Source: Solirubrobacteraceae bacterium
Lineage (GTDB): Bacteria > Actinomycetota > Thermoleophilia > Solirubrobacterales > Solirubrobacteraceae
Assembly (NCBI GenBank): GCA_016462625.1
Contig: JAEMSV010000086.1
Coordinates: 1-15,107 of the forward strand
DNA length: 15,107 bases
Reading direction: 5' to 3'
Numbering within the stretch: the stretch's first letter is position 1; each line of letters begins with the position of its first letter. Both the position numbers and the translations under genes were made by a program. Below, piece by piece: positions 1 to 5,710 of the stretch. Below the pieces are notes generated by a model. That model worked only from the letters and a program-made list of their open reading frames with translations. It was not told the origin of the DNA and did not search any database.

Positions 1-590
1 AACGAGCCGCCCGACCACACGGCGCTGTTGAGCGCGGCGAGCTTGTTGTCGTTCGCCGGGATGATCGTGGCGAAGTACTCGCGGACCAGGTCCTCGTGCT
101 CGCGCAGCGCGGTGTCCATGTCCATGAAGATCACGCCGAGCTTCTCGAGGTCCTCGCGCACCTGGTGGTACACGACCTCGGACTCGTACTGGGCGCCGAC
201 GCCGGCGAGGAACTTCCGCTCGGCCTCCGGGATGCCCAGGCGGTCGAACGTCTTCTTGACGTCCTCGGGCACGTCGTCCCAGGAGCGCTCGGCCCGCTCG
301 GACGCGCGGACGAAGTAGTGGATGTCGTCGAAGTCGACCTCGGCGAGCATCGGGCTGCCCCAGGTCGGCATCGGGCGGGCGAGGAAGTAGTCGAGGGCCT
401 TCAGACGGAACTCGCGCATCCACGCGGGCTCGTTCTTCATCTCGGAGATCGTCTCGACGATCTCGCGGTTGATGCCCTTCGGCGCCTTGTAGAGATAGTT
501 CTCGGCGTCGTGGAAGCCGTACTTCTCGGTGTAGTCCGAGTTGATGTCCTGCAGGGATTCCTGCTCGGCGATGATGTCGGGGGTCGCCAT
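1..590 (-). CDS. sufB: SufB, Fe-S cluster assembly scaffold (5' part, cut by window edge)
   Basis: SufB is the scaffold subunit of the cytosolic SufBC2D complex, on which Fe-S clusters are built from sulfur delivered by SufS/SufU. The first 196 codons are visible and the rest lies off the left edge. Conserved SufB N-terminal blocks can be read: a [16 protein letters not shown] segment, [15 protein letters not shown], the PMPTWG segment, [17 protein letters not shown] followed by [10 protein letters not shown], then [15 protein letters not shown] and the start of the AVWSGGS block. These match actinobacterial SufB and not SufD. The ATG at 590 is preceded by a strong purine-rich ribosome site (GGAGGTGGAG, about 591-604), and only 3 bp separate it from the Rieske stop, so the two genes are co-transcribed. 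Its partners sufC, sufS and sufU lie about 12 kb away on the same strand. The identification is firm; completeness beyond the edge is unknown. Confidence 0.95.
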   Translation of the reverse strand, partial: MATPDIIAEQESLQDINSDYTEKYGFHDAENYLYKAPKGINREIVETISEMKNEPAWMREFRLKALDYFLARPMPTWGSPMLAEVDFDDIHYFVRASERAERSWDDVPEDVKKTFDRLGIPEAERKFLAGVGAQYESEVVYHQVREDLEKLGVIFMDMDTALREHEDLVREYFATIIPANDNKLAALNSAVWSGGS

Positions 591-593
591 GGG

Positions 594-911
594 CTACTCC
601 ACCTCCAGCTTGATCGTGTCGCCCTCGACCCGGACGGCGAAGGTCTCGACCGGGACGTAGGCGGGCAGGGTCTGAGGCTTGCCGGTCCGCAGGTCGAACA
701 GGGCGCCGTGCCGTGGACACTCCACGGTGCACTTGTCCTGATCGAACTCGCCCTCGGCGAGCGGCCCGTCATCGTGCGAGCAGCGATCTTCAATCGCCAA
801 GAGCTCGCCGTTGCAGTTGAAAACACCGATCTCGTAGTCCTCCCAGACGACGATCTTGCGATCGCCGGGGGCGAGTTCCTCGAGGCTGCAGACGTCGATG
901 ACTTCGGGCAT
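594..911 (-). CDS. Rieske [2Fe-2S] ferredoxin, SUF-associated
   Basis: This is a small soluble Rieske-type ferredoxin of 105 aa. The cluster ligands are all present: C44-x-H46 (RCSHDDGPL) and C65-x-x-H68 (CPRHGALFDL), followed by the usual TG-x-P-x-x-LP and a C-terminal beta strand. It resembles the ferredoxin subunits of non-heme oxygenases. Actinobacterial suf operons often carry such a gene, and its exact role there is not settled. It may be an electron donor or a cluster acceptor. It sits immediately upstream of sufB and shares its transcript. I chose the ATG at 911 because family homology begins there. The frame stays open upstream to a GTG at 977, but that extension is proline-rich, unlike the family, and covers two inverted repeats that look regulatory. 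No strong ribosome site precedes 911, so the start is less certain than the function. Confidence 0.9.
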   Translation of the reverse strand: MPEVIDVCSLEELAPGDRKIVVWEDYEIGVFNCNGELLAIEDRCSHDDGPLAEGEFDQDKCTVECPRHGALFDLRTGKPQTLPAYVPVETFAVRVEGDTIKLEVE

Positions 912-928
912 ACGGTGGGGCAGTTCCA

Positions 929-952
929 AATCCGATTCCGGAGGTACGGATT
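929..952. promoter_or_regulatory. Inverted repeat AATCCG-N12-CGGATT upstream of Rieske-sufB
   Basis: Perfect 6-bp arms (929-934 and 947-952) flank a 12-bp centre that itself contains TCCGGA. The element lies 18-41 bp upstream of the Rieske start, where a promoter or operator for the Rieske-sufB unit would be. SUF operons are commonly controlled by dimeric Fe-S sensors such as SufR or Rrf2-type proteins. Binding here is inference only, because the sequence does not match a site I can name. Confidence 0.35.
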
Positions 953-960
953 CTAGCGGC

Positions 961-995
961 TGACCGGGCGGGACCACGGCGCGGCCACCCGGTCA
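961..995. terminator. 8-bp inverted repeat spanning the MBL-gene stop codon
   Basis: TGACCGGG (961-968) and CCCGGTCA (988-995) are perfect complements around a 19-nt loop, and the right arm includes the TGA stop of the metallo-beta-lactamase-like gene. A GC-rich hairpin here could attenuate or terminate read-through from that gene into Rieske-sufB. No T-tract follows on either strand, so a standard intrinsic terminator is not supported. It could instead be a protein-binding site. Confidence 0.3.
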
Positions 996-1664
996 GCGGT
1001 GGTGCCACGGCTCGGCGGCGAGCGCACGAGCGAGCGAGCCGTGCCCGTCGCGGACGATCGGCTCGCCGTGACCGACGATCACCCGCTCGACGGACAGCTC
1101 CAGCAGCGCGGCGCAGCTCGGGGCGAAGCGGTCGCGGTAGAAGGCGCGCACCCGGTCGTCGACCGGTTGGTCGTCCGACCACATCCGCAGCTCTCCGTCC
1201 GGCGCGGCGAAGGCGTCGCCGAACACGAGGGTCTCGTGCTCGGGCAGGAACAGCGGCTGCTCCTGGCGTCGCGGCTTGCCGATCGCCATCGCGCGCCCGC
1301 CCCACGGCAGTGGTTCGCCCGGTGTGGCGTCGCGGAACCGCGACGACTTCGTGAACGCCTGCTTGGTGCGGTGCGCGTTCGACCAGATCGTCGCGTCGAG
1401 CCGCTCGGCCAGCAGCTCGGCGCTGCGCTCGTGGTAGCCGAGGGTGACGTAGATCCACACCTCGGATGCGGCGCGAGCCTTCTCGTCGATCCACGCCAGG
1501 AGGGCGTCTCCGTCCTCCGGCACCAGCGGATCGATCAACACCAGCCCGCCGGCGGCCCGGGCCGCGCAGCAGGCGACCTCGTCGCCGAAGCCCTGCGGAT
1601 GCCACTCGGGGTGGCGCGCGGTCCAGCGCCAGAGGCCATTCGCGAGCTCCGTGGGCCGCGTCAT
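993..1664 (-). CDS. Metallo-beta-lactamase-fold protein with degenerate metal site
   Basis: This is a cytosolic protein of 223 aa with no signal peptide. The order of elements matches the MBL fold: an early strand-turn LVLIDPLVPEDGD (41-53), a strand plus helix at IYVTLGYHERSAELLAERL (71-89), an FGDAFA strand (148-153), and a GHGEP turn near the end (198-202). The usual HxHxDH motif is reduced to GYHERS, with one histidine (H78) left. H143, D150 and H199 remain as possible ligands. Either it binds metal differently or it is not an ordinary hydrolase. The substrate is unknown. The ATG at 1664 is preceded at exactly 6 nt by TACGGT (minus strand), so the message is probably leaderless. Its 3' neighbour is Rieske-sufB after an 81-bp gap, and I do not assume co-transcription. 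Confidence 0.75.
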   Translation of the reverse strand: MTRPTELANGLWRWTARHPEWHPQGFGDEVACCAARAAGGLVLIDPLVPEDGDALLAWIDEKARAASEVWIYVTLGYHERSAELLAERLDATIWSNAHRTKQAFTKSSRFRDATPGEPLPWGGRAMAIGKPRRQEQPLFLPEHETLVFGDAFAAPDGELRMWSDDQPVDDRVRAFYRDRFAPSCAALLELSVERVIVGHGEPIVRDGHGSLARALAAEPWHHR

Positions 1665-1670
1665 GGGCGG

Positions 1671-1676
1671 ACCGTA
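1671..1676 (-). promoter_or_regulatory. -10 hexamer TACGGT of the MBL-fold gene (leaderless type)
   Basis: On the minus strand TACGGT is followed by 6 nt (CCGCCC) and then the ATG at 1664. This matches the TANNNT -10 consensus of actinobacterial primary sigma factors, placed so that transcription would start at or next to the start codon. The same hexamer and spacing occur before the gene at 4257. No ribosome-binding site is visible. Confidence 0.5.
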
Positions 1677-1714
1677 CCCGTCGGATCCGGATGAGACGCC
1701 TTGTCCTTTCTCGT

Positions 1715-1720
1715 TATCCT
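1715..1720 (+). promoter_or_regulatory. Possible -10 (TATCCT) of the beta-lactamase-like gene
   Basis: TATCCT fits TANNNT and lies about 42 nt before the ATG at 1763, giving a leader of roughly 35 nt that includes the GGGAGA ribosome site (1754-1759). The TTGTCC at 1701-1706 is only 8 bp upstream and too close to be its -35 box. The assignment is weak. Confidence 0.3.
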
Positions 1721-1762
1721 GCGACCCGCGTCGGGAGAGGGCGCACCGTCGATGGGAGAATC

Positions 1763-2986
1763 ATGAGGTCTCGAGGTCTGCCGGCCCTGTGCGCCGCGGT
1801 CGCTGCTACCGCCACGCTCTCCGCCCCCGCCGCCCACGCGGCAACCACCTGCGTCCCGCCGAAGGGCACCGAGGACTTCCAACGGGTCGCGCCCGAGCAG
1901 GTCGACCTGAACGGCGCGCGCGTCCGGAGCGCCACCCGGTTCATGACCTCGCGGCTGGCGCTGTCCGTTCGCGTCTACCGTCACGGCTGCCTGGCGGCGA
2001 CCAGCGACATCGACCGCTGGACCGAACGCAACCGCAACAACATCTGGAGCGCCACGAAGGGCATGACGGCCCTGCTCACGGGCCGTGCGATCACCCAGGG
2101 CAAGCTCGGGCTCGACGACCCGATCGGGAAATACCTGCCGGATGCCGACGCCGCCCACGGCCAGATCACCGTCCGCCAGCTGCTGACCCAGACCTCCGGG
2201 CTGCGCTTCGCCTGGATCTCCGACGTGTTCGCGCTGAACACCGTGCGCTACACGCTCGCCCTGCCGTTCGCCCACGCGCCGGGGACGTACTTCGAATACG
2301 CGCAGACGACCGTGACGCTCCTGGCCGACGTCGTCGAGCACGCCGTCGGCGAGGACCTCAAGGACTACGCCGATCGCGAGCTGCTCGGACCGCTCGGGAT
2401 CCCGCGCGGGGACTGGAACTGGTCCCACGACCCGTCGGGGCAGACGCAGGGCTTCGCGTATCTGCACATCGCCCCGCGCCACCTCGGCCGCATCGGGCAG
2501 TTCCTGCTGCAGGGCGGCCGCTGGAATGGGGTGCAGCGCATCGATCCCGCGTACATGCGCGAGCTGCACGCCCCGTCCCCCGCGAACCCCGGCTACGGCT
2601 TCCTGACGTGGACCAACGAGGGCGGCAGCATGATCACCGCCACCGCGCCGAGCCGCCGCGTCATCGACGAGCCGTTCCTCCCGACCGCCCCGCCGGACAC
2701 CTACGCGTTCGTCGGCTTCATGGGACAGCTCATCGTCGTCATCCCGAGCCTCGACATGGTCGTGGTCCGCACCGGCTTCCCGGGCAACACGGACCCGGAT
2801 CTGCACTCGCTGCTGACGTCGAAGTCCGGCGACATGGACTACGAGGGCATGCGCCGGCTCATGCAGGCCGTCACGGACGTGGACGTCCCCGACCCGGGCC
2901 CGTACACCGTGGTGCGCCGGTTCGAGTCGTTCACCACGAGCAAGTGGTTCGACCCGAAGCTCCAGCAGCTCGCCGGACTGCGGTAG
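1763..2986 (+). CDS. Exported serine beta-lactamase / esterase-like protein (class C fold)
   Basis: This 407-aa protein begins with a Sec signal peptide (basic MRSR, hydrophobic 5-20, cleavage after APAAHA at about 26). It belongs to the beta-lactamase/transpeptidase-like (PBP4*/EstB, class C) family. The catalytic SxxK is clear as SATK (96-99, in IWSATKG), with downstream family blocks GKLGLDDPIGKYLP (113-126) and VRQLLTQTSGL (137-147). The second motif, normally Y-x-N, reads YAQ (179-181), and the third (HTG/KTG) is represented only by FMGQ (319-322). Such proteins hydrolyse esters, amides or D-amino-acid peptides outside the membrane, so resistance to beta-lactams should not be assumed. 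The ATG at 1763 follows GGGAGA. Upstream, TATCCT at 1715-1720 could serve as a -10. It converges with the next gene, with 1 bp between stop codons. Confidence 0.88.
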   Translation: MRSRGLPALCAAVAATATLSAPAAHAATTCVPPKGTEDFQRVAPEQVDLNGARVRSATRFMTSRLALSVRVYRHGCLAATSDIDRWTERNRNNIWSATKGMTALLTGRAITQGKLGLDDPIGKYLPDADAAHGQITVRQLLTQTSGLRFAWISDVFALNTVRYTLALPFAHAPGTYFEYAQTTVTLLADVVEHAVGEDLKDYADRELLGPLGIPRGDWNWSHDPSGQTQGFAYLHIAPRHLGRIGQFLLQGGRWNGVQRIDPAYMRELHAPSPANPGYGFLTWTNEGGSMITATAPSRRVIDEPFLPTAPPDTYAFVGFMGQLIVVIPSLDMVVVRTGFPGNTDPDLHSLLTSKSGDMDYEGMRRLMQAVTDVDVPDPGPYTVVRRFESFTTSKWFDPKLQQLAGLR

Positions 2987-2987
2987 C

Positions 2988-3623
2988 TCAGTCGCGCCAG
3001 AACGACGTGCGCCCCATCGCGCCCGCCTTCGTCATCCCGATGTGGATGTGATCGCGGTGGGCGATGGTGGCGCTCACGCGCTTGCGCGGGGTCACGCCGT
3101 CCTTGCCGAAGCAGTCGCGGTAGTCGCTGAACTCCTCGGCCCCGGCGTTGGGTGGGTGGGCAGTCCAAATTCCGCAGTCCCAGATCAGCTCCTGCACGCC
3201 CATGCGGCGTGCGAGGGCCTGGGGCTCCCCGGCGCTGTCGGGCGCGAGCAACAGCCTGATGAGCTTCTGCGCGGCCGCCTTGTCAGCAGGGTTCTTCACG
3301 TTCAGGTGCCAATCGATCGCGCGGCCCTCGGCGTGCAGCGACGCGCTGCCCTCGCCCCAGAGCTCGCAGCGGAACGACCCCCAGAACTGCCCGCGGGCGT
3401 TGACCTCGAGCCACGACACCATCGCGTCGACCCCGGGGCGGCGGGTCCGCAGGCAGCGCGTGGCGCCGTCGTACTCGCTCTCCTCGATCGGCTCATCGAC
3501 GAGGCGCTCGGCCGGATTGTGGGCCACCGGCTGCGGGTCGATCGGAAGCCGGACGATGGCGTGGGCGGCGGGCACGGCCGCGAGCACGAGCAGGGCGATG
3601 AGAACCGGGAGAAGACGCGCCAT
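2988..3623 (-). CDS. Exported LAS-type (VanY/MepA-like) metallopeptidase-like protein
   Basis: This 211-aa protein has a signal peptide (MARLLPVLIALLVLAAVPA, cleavage after AHA at about 22). The mature part carries the zinc pattern of LAS peptidases: H97-x6-D104 in SLHAEGRAIDW, then H192-x-H194 in HRDHIHIGM. Families with this pattern (peptidase M15, MepA, and the related extensin-like domains) cleave peptidoglycan cross-links or stem peptides. Activity on the wall is inferred. Four cysteines (57, 86, 150, 171) suggest two disulfides, fitting an extracellular protein. The frame is open upstream to 3782, but I chose the ATG at 3623 because the signal peptide starts exactly there and the extension would overlap the divergent gene. 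It diverges from the small secreted-protein gene (113-bp shared promoter region) and converges with the beta-lactamase-like gene. Confidence 0.8.
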   Translation of the reverse strand: MARLLPVLIALLVLAAVPAAHAIVRLPIDPQPVAHNPAERLVDEPIEESEYDGATRCLRTRRPGVDAMVSWLEVNARGQFWGSFRCELWGEGSASLHAEGRAIDWHLNVKNPADKAAAQKLIRLLLAPDSAGEPQALARRMGVQELIWDCGIWTAHPPNAGAEEFSDYRDCFGKDGVTPRKRVSATIAHRDHIHIGMTKAGAMGRTSFWRD

Positions 3624-3687
3624 ACCCGGGACGATCGGCCGCGGATGGGGTGTGCTCGACGCGACTGGGCGGATGTCCGAGCCGCCA

Positions 3688-3699
3688 TGAACCGGATTC
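3688..3699 (+). promoter_or_regulatory. Shared upstream element TGAACCGGATTC (copy 1)
   Basis: This 12-mer lies 49 to 38 nt before the start codon at 3737 and matches 11 of 12 bases with TGAACTGGATTC at 4210-4221, which sits 47 to 36 nt before the next gene's start. The core GAA-N5-TTC is an interrupted palindrome. Conserved sequence at a near-constant distance from two neighbouring -10 boxes suggests a common regulator or an upstream promoter element. Confidence 0.4.
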
Positions 3700-3723
3700 T
3701 GAGCAGGCCGCCGAAAAACCCCG

Positions 3724-3729
3724 TACGCT
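3724..3729 (+). promoter_or_regulatory. -10 hexamer TACGCT (leaderless type) for the gene at 3737
   Basis: TACGCT fits TANNNT and is separated by 7 nt from the ATG at 3737. Transcription would begin at the start codon. No ribosome-binding site is seen in the 15 nt before the ATG, consistent with a leaderless message. Confidence 0.5.
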
Positions 3730-3736
3730 TGCGGCC

Positions 3737-4180
3737 ATGGTACGTGCCCGTCTCCTGACCATTGCGGCTTTCGCGACCGCACTGACCCTCATCGCGCTGA
3801 TTCCGGCGAGCGCACAGGCGGCCCGCACGCCGCAGGTCCGCGCGCTCTTCGTCAAGGACGCGCAGTACTGCCTCGCGCTCGGCATGCGCCCGCGCGTGCA
3901 GATCGATCTCTCGGCTCCCGGCAAGGTCATGTTCTCGGTCTGGTCGATCAAGACCGACCTCGCGGACTTGGAGATGCCGAAGCAGACGGCCGGCCCGCGC
4001 ACGGTCACGCTGCCGCAGGGCACGTCCGTGCTCGAGTTCCCGGTCGCGTTCGGTCGCAGCGCGCGTGACTTCAAGCCCACCCAGGCCAACATCGTCATCG
4101 CGCAGCCGTACAACGGCTTCAACATCGGCATGCCGAAGATCGACATGATCGGCTTCATGCGCCTGCCGGCCTGCGGCTGA
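3737..4180 (+). CDS. Small exported protein of unknown function
   Basis: I do not recognise this 147-aa protein. It starts with a clear Sec signal peptide (MVRARLLTIAAFATALTLIA, cleavage after ASAQA at about 28). The mature part of about 119 aa looks beta-rich, with alternating hydrophobic stretches such as VQIDLSAPGKVMFSVW, TVTLPQGTSVLEFPV and ANIVIAQPY, suggesting a small beta-sandwich. It has two cysteines, one near the mature N-terminus (YCLAL) and one two residues from the C-terminus (PACG), which could close the fold with a disulfide. The ATG at 3737 is preferred over an in-frame upstream start at 3650 because the signal peptide begins there and a TACGCT -10 sits 7 nt before it. It lies directly upstream of the glycosidase-like triplet and shares an upstream element with its first member, so joint expression is plausible but unproven. 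Confidence 0.75.
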   Translation: MVRARLLTIAAFATALTLIALIPASAQAARTPQVRALFVKDAQYCLALGMRPRVQIDLSAPGKVMFSVWSIKTDLADLEMPKQTAGPRTVTLPQGTSVLEFPVAFGRSARDFKPTQANIVIAQPYNGFNIGMPKIDMIGFMRLPACG

Positions 4181-4207
4181 GGCCGGACCTCCGCCGCACC
4201 GCAGCGC

Positions 4208-4224
4208 GGTGAACTGGATTCACC
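4208..4224. promoter_or_regulatory. Perfect inverted repeat GGTGAA-N5-TTCACC before the first glycosidase-like gene
   Basis: The 6-bp arms at 4208-4213 and 4219-4224 are exact complements around CTGGA. The site ends 32 nt before the ATG at 4257 and 20 nt before the TACGGT -10, so a bound dimer would cover the -35 region. That fits an operator. It contains the second copy of the TGAACYGGATTC element seen at 3688-3699. It could also form a weak hairpin after the gene ending at 4180, but there is no T-tract. Confidence 0.45.
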
Positions 4225-4244
4225 ACTTCGAGGTGCGTTGAGCA

Positions 4245-4250
4245 TACGGT
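4245..4250 (+). promoter_or_regulatory. -10 hexamer TACGGT (leaderless type) for the gene at 4257
   Basis: TACGGT is followed by 6 nt (CCGGGC) and the ATG at 4257. The hexamer and spacing are identical to those of the minus-strand gene starting at 1664. There is no ribosome-binding site in between. Confidence 0.5.
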
Positions 4251-4256
4251 CCGGGC

Positions 4257-5642
4257 ATGTTCCCGTTCCGTCCCGTGCTCGCGGTCACCACGATCACCAC
4301 CGCCCTCGCGGCCTGCCCGGCGGCGAGCGCCGCGCCCGCCCAGCCCGCTGACGCCTTCACCGAATCGGTCGGGGCGAACGTGCACGTCATGCACGGCAAG
4401 TCGCCCTACTGGAGCCTCGAGGCGACGCGCGCGGCCTTGAAGTACGTCGGGATCCGGCACATCCGCGACGGCCTGCGCTGGTACACGACCGACGAGCAAC
4501 GCTGGTACAACGCCGAGCAGGTGACGCGGCTCGGCTCGCTGGCGCGCAGCGGCATGGCGCTCGACCTGCTCATGCCTGGCCCCGGGACGAACACGGGCAC
4601 GGAGGCACAGGCCCTCGCGGTTGCCGCCACGCTGCCGGGCGTGGCGTCGATCGAGGCGGCCAACGAATGGGACCTCAACGGCCCGGCGTCCACCTGGCCC
4701 GCCGAGGTCCGCGCGCACACCAAGACCCTCCGCGCCCTGATGCGCCGCGAGGACAAGCTCGCGCAGGTGCCGCTCGTCGCGCCGGGCTTCGGCCGCAACG
4801 GCAGCCCCGCGGCCACCGGCGACCTCAGCGGGGACGTCGACTACGGCAACGCGCACCCGTACGCGAACGGCGCCCGGCCCGAGATGCCGGAGGACCCGGG
4901 CGCTTGGGGGCTGCAGCGCAACATCGAGGCGATGCGGCTCGTCTCAGGGACCAGGCCATTCGTCCTCACGGAGGCCGGCTACCACAACGCCATGAACGAG
5001 ACCGTCCGCCAGCGCCCGGTCGACCAGGCCACCGCCGCGGTCTATACGACCCGGATGCTGCTCGAGCACTTCCGCACCGGTGCCACGCGGACGTACCTCT
5101 ACGAGCTCGCGGACTCGTGGAACGACCAGGACGCCGCCCACCAGGAGGCCAACTGGGGCCTGTTCACCGCGGCGTGGAAGCCCAAGCCGGCCGCCGACGC
5201 GGTCCGGAACCTGCTCAACGTCCTGCGCGATCCCGCGCCATCGCCGCGTGGCGCGGAGCTCGGGTTCAGCGTGACGGGTGGCGACGCGAACCTCCGCAGC
5301 ATGGTGTTCTCACGCGTCGGCGGCGGATTCACCATCGTCCTCTGGCGACCGGAGTCGATCTGGAACCACGCGACGAAGCAGCCCATTCCGGTCGCCGACG
5401 TGCCCATGACCGTCACGCTCGGCGGCACGTTCGCCGACGCGCGCGTGTACCGCCCGACGCGCGGCACCGGCGCGTTCGACACCAGGCAGAACGTCAGCAC
5501 GATGCCGGTCGCCGTCGGCGCCGACCCGGTCCTGATCGACCTGCGCACGGCGGCCTCGCCGCCGCGCCGGCACGCCACCGCGCAGCTGCTGAAGGCGTGG
5601 TGGTGCTGGGTCGCACCGAAGTGGTGCGGCCCGCGGCGCTAG
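4257..5642 (+). CDS. Exported clan GH-A-like glycoside hydrolase, paralog 1 (possible lipoprotein)
   Basis: This 461-aa protein reads as a TIM-barrel glycosidase of the GH-A type (GH5/GH39-like) followed by a beta domain. The N-terminal barrel strand is SVGANVHVMHG (37-47), then IRHIRDGLRW (66-75). The putative acid/base E137 is in EAANEWDLNG and the putative nucleophile E239 is in LTEAGYHNA. GNAHPYANG (198-206), YLYELAD (280-286) and QEANWGLF (296-303) are further conserved blocks. Residues about 335-430 form a beta-rich domain ending VLIDLR. The tail has C450-x6-C457 and ends in basic residues. The substrate is unknown. Unlike paralogs 2 and 3, its signal sequence contains LAAC (17-20), a lipobox-like site, so it may be lipid-anchored; otherwise cleavage after ASA is likely. 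The ATG at 4257 is set by the TACGGT -10. Confidence 0.8.
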   Translation: MFPFRPVLAVTTITTALAACPAASAAPAQPADAFTESVGANVHVMHGKSPYWSLEATRAALKYVGIRHIRDGLRWYTTDEQRWYNAEQVTRLGSLARSGMALDLLMPGPGTNTGTEAQALAVAATLPGVASIEAANEWDLNGPASTWPAEVRAHTKTLRALMRREDKLAQVPLVAPGFGRNGSPAATGDLSGDVDYGNAHPYANGARPEMPEDPGAWGLQRNIEAMRLVSGTRPFVLTEAGYHNAMNETVRQRPVDQATAAVYTTRMLLEHFRTGATRTYLYELADSWNDQDAAHQEANWGLFTAAWKPKPAADAVRNLLNVLRDPAPSPRGAELGFSVTGGDANLRSMVFSRVGGGFTIVLWRPESIWNHATKQPIPVADVPMTVTLGGTFADARVYRPTRGTGAFDTRQNVSTMPVAVGADPVLIDLRTAASPPRRHATAQLLKAWWCWVAPKWCGPRR

Positions 5643-5662
5643 AACGCGTGCGAAAGAGCACC

Positions 5663-5703
5663 TGAAACCAGGCGGCGCATTCCGGAATCCCGAGGGGTAG
5701 ACC
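5663..5703 (+). promoter_or_regulatory. Upstream region of paralog 2: TGAAACC, palindrome ATTCCGGAAT, TAGACC
   Basis: The 68-bp gap before the ATG at 5711 holds TGAAACC (5663-5669), which resembles the TGAAC elements before neighbouring genes, and a perfect 10-bp palindrome ATTCCGGAAT (5679-5688). TAGACC (5698-5703) lies 7 nt before the start and matches the TANNNT pattern except for its last base. Each piece is weak alone. The arrangement parallels the other paralogs. Confidence 0.3.
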
Positions 5704-5710
5704 ATGAGGG

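Noticed and set aside
909..977. Upstream GTG start at 977 for the Rieske ferredoxin
   Set aside because: The extra 22 residues are proline-rich, not typical of the family, and overlie two inverted repeats; homology starts at the ATG at 911.
1701..1720. TTGTCC/TATCCT as a complete -35/-10 promoter
   Set aside because: The spacer is only 8 bp, far from the usual 16-18; only the TATCCT was kept as a weak -10 candidate.
2976..2993. GACTG-N8-CAGTC between the convergent stop codons as a bidirectional terminator
   Set aside because: The stem is only 5 bp with no T-tract on either side; expected by chance.
3624..3782. N-terminal extension of the LAS-type peptidase to 3782
   Set aside because: The signal peptide starts at the ATG at 3623, and the extension would overlap the divergent promoter and gene at 3737.
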